Origin: an uncultured Sphingomonadales bacterium
GTDB taxonomy: Bacteria; Pseudomonadota; Alphaproteobacteria; Sphingomonadales; Sphingomonadaceae
DNA: 41,435 nt
NCBI GenBank assembly: GCA_937898525.1
Contig: CALCBC010000125.1
Coordinates: 1-41,435, forward strand
Reading direction: 5' to 3'
In this document: positions 37,837 to 41,435 of the stretch, one piece after another
How positions within the stretch are numbered: the first letter of the stretch is position 1
How the letters are laid out: every line of letters starts with the position of its first letter
Notes under the pieces: generated by a model
What the model was told of the DNA's origin: nothing
What the model saw: the letters and a program-made list of their open reading frames with translations, nothing else
Databases searched by the model: none
Made by a program: the position numbers and the translations under genes

Positions 37837-39618
37837 ATGGCCACCCGCCCCGCAGTCTTCGGCGTCGAGCGCTCGCTGACCGGCAAGGCCTGGCGCTGGC
37901 GTGCCGGGAACATGGAACTCGGCCAAGGCGTGGCCGGGCTCGAGGACGACATCGTCACCCAGTTGCTGCTGGCGCGCGGCGTGACGCGCGACGATCTCGC
38001 ACGGCACCGCAGCCCGAGCCTGCGCAGCTTCCTGCCCGATCCGTCGCTGTTCGCCGACATGGATCTCGCCGCCGAACGCGTGGCCGAGGCCGTGCTCGCG
38101 AAGGAGACGGTCACCGTCTACGGCGACTACGACGTCGACGGCGCGACCAGCGCGGCGCTGCTGATCCGCCTGTTTCGCATGCTCGGGCATGAGGCGCGGC
38201 ACTACATTCCCGACCGGTTGCTCGAAGGCTACGGGCCGAGCGGCGAGGCGCTCGTCAGGCTCGGCGCGGAGGGATCGAGCCTGGTCGTCACCGTCGATTG
38301 CGGCGCGATGGCGTTCGACGCGCTCGCGGCCGCGCACGCCGCGGGAATCGACGTGATTGTCGTCGATCACCATAAATGCGCCGCGGAGCTTCCGCGCGCC
38401 TTCGCGCTGGTCAATCCGAACCGGCTCGACGAGTGCGACGAGGCCGCCGCGCACGGGCATCTCGCGGCGGTCGGCGTGGCCTTCCTGCTGGCCGTCGCGG
38501 TCGTGCGCACCCTTCGCCGCCGAGGGTTCTTCGAGCGCCGGGCCGAGCCCGACCTGATGAGCCTGCTCGACCTCGTTGCGCTCGGCACGGTGGCGGACGT
38601 CGCTCCATTGCACGGGCTGAATCGCGCGTTCGTGGCGCAAGGACTCAAGGTCATGGCCCGACGCGCGAACAAAGGCCTCGCGGCCCTGATCGATGCCAGC
38701 CGGCTGACCCACCCGCCAAGCTGCAGCGATTGCGGCTTCGCGCTCGGCCCGCGAATCAACGCGGGCGGACGCGTCGGAGAAGCCACGCTCGGCGTACGGC
38801 TTCTGACGACCGAGGACCCCGACGAGGCCCGCGCCATCGCGGCGCAACTCTCGCAGCTCAACGAAGAGCGGCGGGCGATCGAGCTCGCGGTACAGGAAGC
38901 CGCCGAAGCCCAGCTCGCCGCCCAGCACAACCGCGCGGTGGTGGTCGTGGCCGGGCGCGGCTGGCACCCGGGCGTGATCGGCATCGTCGCGGGCCGGATC
39001 AAGGAGAAGACCGGCAAGCCCACGCTGGTCATCGCGCTCGACGACGACGGCGCCCAAGGCAAGGGTTCGGGCCGGTCGATTGCCGGGGTGGATCTCGGCG
39101 CCGCGGTCATCGGCGCACGTGACAGCGGCCTGCTGGTGGCGGGCGGCGGCCACGCAATGGCCGCCGGCCTCACCGTCGCGGGTGACAAGCTCGAAGCGCT
39201 CGCCGAGTGGCTCGACGACCGGCTCGCCGCTGCTGTCGCCCGCGCGTCGGCGGAACAGACGACGCTGCTCGACCTCTCCCTCGCGCCGGGCGGCCTCACG
39301 CCGGAGCTCGTCGCGACGCTCGACAGCGCCGGGCCATTCGGAGTCGGCTGGCCCGGTCCGCGCGTGGCAGTCGGGCCGGTACACCTGATCAAGGCCGACG
39401 TGGTCGGCAGCGACCACCTGCGCCTGATCGCCGGTGGGCATGACGGTGCCTCGTTCAAGGCGATCGCGTTCCGCATGGCGCAGAGCGACCTCGGCCAGGC
39501 GCTGCTGCACGGCGCTAAGGGACGCAGGCTGTGGCTCGCGGGCCGGGCGAAGATCGACGACTGGGGCAGCCGCCCGCAGGCCGAGCTCCATCTCGAGGAC
39601 GCCGCCTGGGCCGATTAG
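37837..39618 (+). CDS. recJ: Single-stranded-DNA-specific exonuclease RecJ
   Basis: A 593-residue RecJ. DHH-domain motifs: TVYGDYDVDGATSAALL (about 93-109), VTVDCGAMAFD, and the DHH triad in VVDHHKC (Asp177-His178-His179). LMSLLDLVALGTVADV, FALGPRINAGGRVG and the DHHA1 motif VAGGGHAMAAGLTV follow. It degrades single-stranded DNA 5' to 3' in recombination and repair. Length and motifs are complete. It may share a transcript with leuA (44-bp gap). A GC hairpin lies 10 bp past its stop. Confidence 0.96.
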   Translation: MATRPAVFGVERSLTGKAWRWRAGNMELGQGVAGLEDDIVTQLLLARGVTRDDLARHRSPSLRSFLPDPSLFADMDLAAERVAEAVLAKETVTVYGDYDVDGATSAALLIRLFRMLGHEARHYIPDRLLEGYGPSGEALVRLGAEGSSLVVTVDCGAMAFDALAAAHAAGIDVIVVDHHKCAAELPRAFALVNPNRLDECDEAAAHGHLAAVGVAFLLAVAVVRTLRRRGFFERRAEPDLMSLLDLVALGTVADVAPLHGLNRAFVAQGLKVMARRANKGLAALIDASRLTHPPSCSDCGFALGPRINAGGRVGEATLGVRLLTTEDPDEARAIAAQLSQLNEERRAIELAVQEAAEAQLAAQHNRAVVVVAGRGWHPGVIGIVAGRIKEKTGKPTLVIALDDDGAQGKGSGRSIAGVDLGAAVIGARDSGLLVAGGGHAMAAGLTVAGDKLEALAEWLDDRLAAAVARASAEQTTLLDLSLAPGGLTPELVATLDSAGPFGVGWPGPRVAVGPVHLIKADVVGSDHLRLIAGGHDGASFKAIAFRMAQSDLGQALLHGAKGRRLWLAGRAKIDDWGSRPQAELHLEDAAWAD

Positions 39619-39628
39619 CGCCCTGTCC

Positions 39629-39649
39629 GGGCGGGGCTTGACCCCGCCC
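39629..39649. terminator. GC hairpin after recJ
   Basis: GGGCGGGG / CCCCGCCC, a perfect 8-bp stem with a 5-nt loop, 10 bp beyond the recJ stop, followed by CCGCCCCCC instead of a T-run. It may be a terminator, or a fragment of a dispersed GC-rich repeat like that in ligA. Confidence 0.45.
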
Positions 39650-39686
39650 CCGCCCCCCACTAAGTGCGCCGCTCGCCTTCGGGCGT

Positions 39687-39761
39687 GGCCCCTTCGTCTA
39701 GCGGTCAGGACGCGGCCCTTTCACGGCTGAAACACGGGTTCGATTCCCGTAGGGGTCACCA
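39687..39761 (+). tRNA. tRNA-Glu (anticodon UUC)
   Basis: 75 nt including encoded CCA. Acceptor stem GGCCCCT pairs with AGGGGTC (one G-T). D arm GTCTAGCGGTCAGGAC, anticodon stem CGGCC / GGCTG with loop CTTTCAC (anticodon TTC), and T arm ACGGGTTCGATTCCCGT are all intact. It reads GAA/GAG. A near-identical copy follows after 27 bp. Confidence 0.97.
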
Positions 39762-39788
39762 CGAAAGGCTGCTATTGCTGGTTACCAA

Positions 39789-39863
39789 GGCCCCTTCGTC
39801 TAGCGGTCAGGACGCGGCCCTCTCACGGCTGAAACACGGGTTCGAGTCCCGTAGGGGTCACCA
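39789..39863 (+). tRNA. tRNA-Glu (anticodon CUC)
   Basis: 75 nt including CCA. It differs from the copy upstream at only two positions: the wobble base of the anticodon (loop CTCTCAC, anticodon CTC) and one T-loop base (TTCGAGT for TTCGATT). All stems pair. It should read GAG only, the favoured Glu codon in a GC-rich genome. The 27 bp between the genes would be removed by tRNA processing. Confidence 0.97.
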
Positions 39864-39958
39864 GCTAGCGATTCCAACGCGGATGCCCGCGAATCCAGCC
39901 GTTCTCCATCGCGGCGGAGAGGAGCTCGCGGAGAATGCGCTAGCCGGCGTAGGCGGGC

Positions 39959-40447
39959 TCAGTTCGCTGCGGCATCTTCGATGCCTACCTCGATCCCGGC
40001 AACTCGCCATTCCGCACCGACAAGCTCGAAGCTCAGCTCGAAGCGCAGCCGCATCGGACCGGACGGAAAATAGCCGGCCAATCGCAACAATCCGTCGTCC
40101 GCCACGACCGGGGGCGCCGTGAACACCGGATCGACGACGAGCACCCCCGCCAGAAAGTAGCGGCGGTTGCGCTGCTCGGCGAAGGAAGCGGCGAGCTGGG
40201 CAGCGTCGAAGCTGTCACGAAAGCGCGGTGCACCGAGATCGCGGAGCACGGTGTAGTTTCCGGTCACATTCGCCTGGTGCAGCGCAATCAACGTCGACCT
40301 CACGAGGATCAGCGCCTGCAGCTGATTGACCGGTGCCGGCCGGACCGTCGCCTCCGCCCCCGCCGGGGGAGGGGTCTGCGCCCCCGCCGGTACGGCGCCG
40401 AACAGCAGAACGTTGGCGACGACGGCCCTGGCGAGCGACTTCACCAT
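39959..40447 (-). CDS. Secreted NTF2-like protein, unknown function
   Basis: A 162-residue protein with a signal peptide (ARAVVANVLLFGAVPAGAQ), a short Pro/Ala linker and a domain of about 120 residues. Its pattern (ALHQANVTGNYTVLRDLGAPRF, LAASFAEQRNRRYFLAGV, LRLAGYFPSGPMRLRFELSF, EWRVAGIEVGI) resembles the NTF2-like fold of many secreted bacterial proteins. The resemblance is by eye. The start overlaps the 3' end of the trimeric autotransporter gene by 7 bp, so the two are co-translated and may work together at the envelope. Confidence 0.7.
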   Translation of the reverse strand: MVKSLARAVVANVLLFGAVPAGAQTPPPAGAEATVRPAPVNQLQALILVRSTLIALHQANVTGNYTVLRDLGAPRFRDSFDAAQLAASFAEQRNRRYFLAGVLVVDPVFTAPPVVADDGLLRLAGYFPSGPMRLRFELSFELVGAEWRVAGIEVGIEDAAAN

Positions 40448-41435
40448 GCCAGCGTTGCGCCGGCCCGCGCGCCTACCGTGCCGCTGCGGCTCCCGATACC
40501 AACGCCGCCCTGGACATAGAGGTGGCGGCGGACCTGGGCGACACCGCTGGCAGCGAAGGCATGTTCGCCGCGATAGGTGCCCCAGCCGGCAGAAATGGAA
40601 TGGCTCGCGCCAGCCGGAAGCACGGCGCCGCCGATCGCCAGGGCCAAAGCGGTGCCTTCATAGGCGTGGCGGAGGCCACGCTCCATCTGGCCGCCCAGCG
40701 CCAGGACGTCGGCTCGCAATCCGGCCGCCTCGCTCTCGAGCAGGTCGATCCGGGAAATGTCGAAACCGCTGAGCCCCAGATTGCCGCTCTCGTCCGAAGT
40801 CACGAACCAGACCGGTCCACTCTGGGTGGCAAGACTTTCGGGCGAGCCGAGACCGGCGAGTGTGTAAGTGCTGTCGGACGAGCCGATCACCACCTGGTTG
40901 TCGCGAGTGGTCGTCACCCCCTGGCCGACAGCGACCGACCCGGCATGGGCGGCCTGCGCCGCCTGGCCCAGTGCCACGGCACCCGCCGCACTTGCCCGGG
41001 CCGATTCACCCACGGCCGTGGATGCCGCCCCGCTCGCCGTGGCGTCCGCCCCCAAGGCCAGGGCTTGATCGCCGGCGGCCCGGGCCCCGTCGCCAACCGC
41101 CAGCGTATCAGCGCCGGTTGCCGATGCCACGGACCGGGCCGAGCTGTTGTTGGCGCGCACGGGAATGGCGGCGATGCGGTCTCCGAGGTCGGCTGCGACC
41201 TGGGTCACCCGACCATCGAGGGTTGTCACGCGATTGTCGACGAAATCGACCCTGGCATCGACCGCCACGACCCTCGTATCGAGCTCGGTCACGCGGGTGT
41301 CGACGGTTGTCACACGGTTGTCGACGAAGTCGACCCTGGAATCGACCGCTTCGACTCTCGTGTCGAGCTCGGCCACGCGGGTGTCGAGCTCGGTCACGCG
41401 GGTGTCGAGGGATGTCAGGCGATTGTCGACGAAGT
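40441..41435 (-). CDS. Trimeric autotransporter adhesin, YadA-like C-terminal part (5' end beyond window)
   Basis: About 330 C-terminal residues are visible; the frame is open to the window edge. In order: a coiled-coil stalk of heptads of the form TRVxxLD/VD (about ten copies, with a 28-residue super-repeat starting DFVDNRV); a head-like stretch of YadA repeats (TLAVGDGARAAGDQALALGADATASG, ESARASAAGAVALGQAAQ, GSVAVGQGVTTTRDNQVVIG); a connector; and a C-terminal YadA anchor (LRHAYEGTALALAIGG ... HLYVQGGVGIGSRSG) ending in Trp, as outer-membrane barrels do. Such proteins trimerise, insert four strands each into a barrel and mediate adhesion. The head lies after this stalk section. Partner: the secreted protein overlapping its end. 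Confidence 0.9.
   Translation of the reverse strand, partial: FVDNRLTSLDTRVTELDTRVAELDTRVEAVDSRVDFVDNRVTTVDTRVTELDTRVVAVDARVDFVDNRVTTLDGRVTQVAADLGDRIAAIPVRANNSSARSVASATGADTLAVGDGARAAGDQALALGADATASGAASTAVGESARASAAGAVALGQAAQAAHAGSVAVGQGVTTTRDNQVVIGSSDSTYTLAGLGSPESLATQSGPVWFVTSDESGNLGLSGFDISRIDLLESEAAGLRADVLALGGQMERGLRHAYEGTALALAIGGAVLPAGASHSISAGWGTYRGEHAFAASGVAQVRRHLYVQGGVGIGSRSGTVGARAGATLAW

Noticed and set aside
37654..39660. A 668-codon minus-strand frame opposite recJ
   Set aside because: recJ on the plus strand has complete catalytic motifs; the antisense frame is Arg/Ala-rich without recognisable features.
39762..39958. Attachment site at the tRNA-Glu genes
   Set aside because: The 3' part of the tRNA occurs twice only because the genes are tandem; there is no integrase or further partial copy in the window.

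Overview
The window is dense, very GC-rich bacterial chromosome: about 40 genes, most gaps under 200 bp, and no gene-free stretch over 300 bp (the longest is about 256 bp, upstream of leuA). Gene content points to an alphaproteobacterium, most likely of the order Sphingomonadales. The clues are a Tat-exported oxidoreductase resembling Zymomonas glucose-fructose oxidoreductase, sdhCDA with sphingomonad-like SdhC, the ~565-residue type of LeuA, an HWE-type histidine kinase, an ACS-family MFS transporter, a CE15-like esterase and a secreted family common in sphingomonads. The order-level call is inferred from protein resemblance, not from a marker gene.

Layout. 1-3.2 kb (minus): a BlaI-type repressor, an M56 membrane metallopeptidase and the start of creD, with two direct-repeat BlaI-like boxes in front. 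3.2-8 kb: FMN-dependent alpha-hydroxy-acid oxidase, group III truncated globin plus a membrane protein facing an Rrf2/NsrR-like regulator, a periplasmic cyclophilin and a secreted protein closed by a strong terminator. 8.1-13.8 kb (minus): secreted C13 peptidase, then the coupled chain sdhC-sdhD-sdhA-DCC-DUF2269-saccharopine-dehydrogenase-like, without sdhB. 13.9-18.3 kb (plus): an overlapping chain SDR - subclass B3 metallo-beta-lactamase - prmA - DUF2459, then the Tat-exported oxidoreductase behind a LacI-type palindrome. 18.4-21.2 kb: a spanin-like pair, a CE15-like esterase and a small membrane protein. 21.2-24.6 kb: CBS protein, lysine-rich coiled-coil protein, second SDR, a 32-codon acidic small ORF and an MFS transporter. 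24.6-31.1 kb (mostly minus): ligA with an in-frame repeat insertion, a lipoprotein, a GNAT enzyme, recN, a PilZ protein (plus) and bamD. 31.3-35.9 kb: ArsC-like protein, CmcJ/NvfI-type oxidoreductase divergent from an O-methyltransferase-like gene, an orphan Flp pilin, an HWE histidine kinase and a YceI protein. 35.9-39.7 kb: a leucine-rich leader peptide with attenuator-like pairings, leuA and recJ. 39.7-41.4 kb: two tandem tRNA-Glu genes (UUC and CUC), a secreted NTF2-like protein and the C-terminal part of a trimeric autotransporter running off the end.

There is no integrase, transposase, CRISPR array or rRNA. Most of the window is core genome with accessory islands of envelope, stress and antibiotic-related functions. 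The most notable signals are the leuA leader, the repeat-derived insert in LigA, the BlaI box pair with an unusual tryptophan-repeat M56 protein, the beta-lactamase embedded in a translationally coupled chain, and an isolated spanin-like pair.
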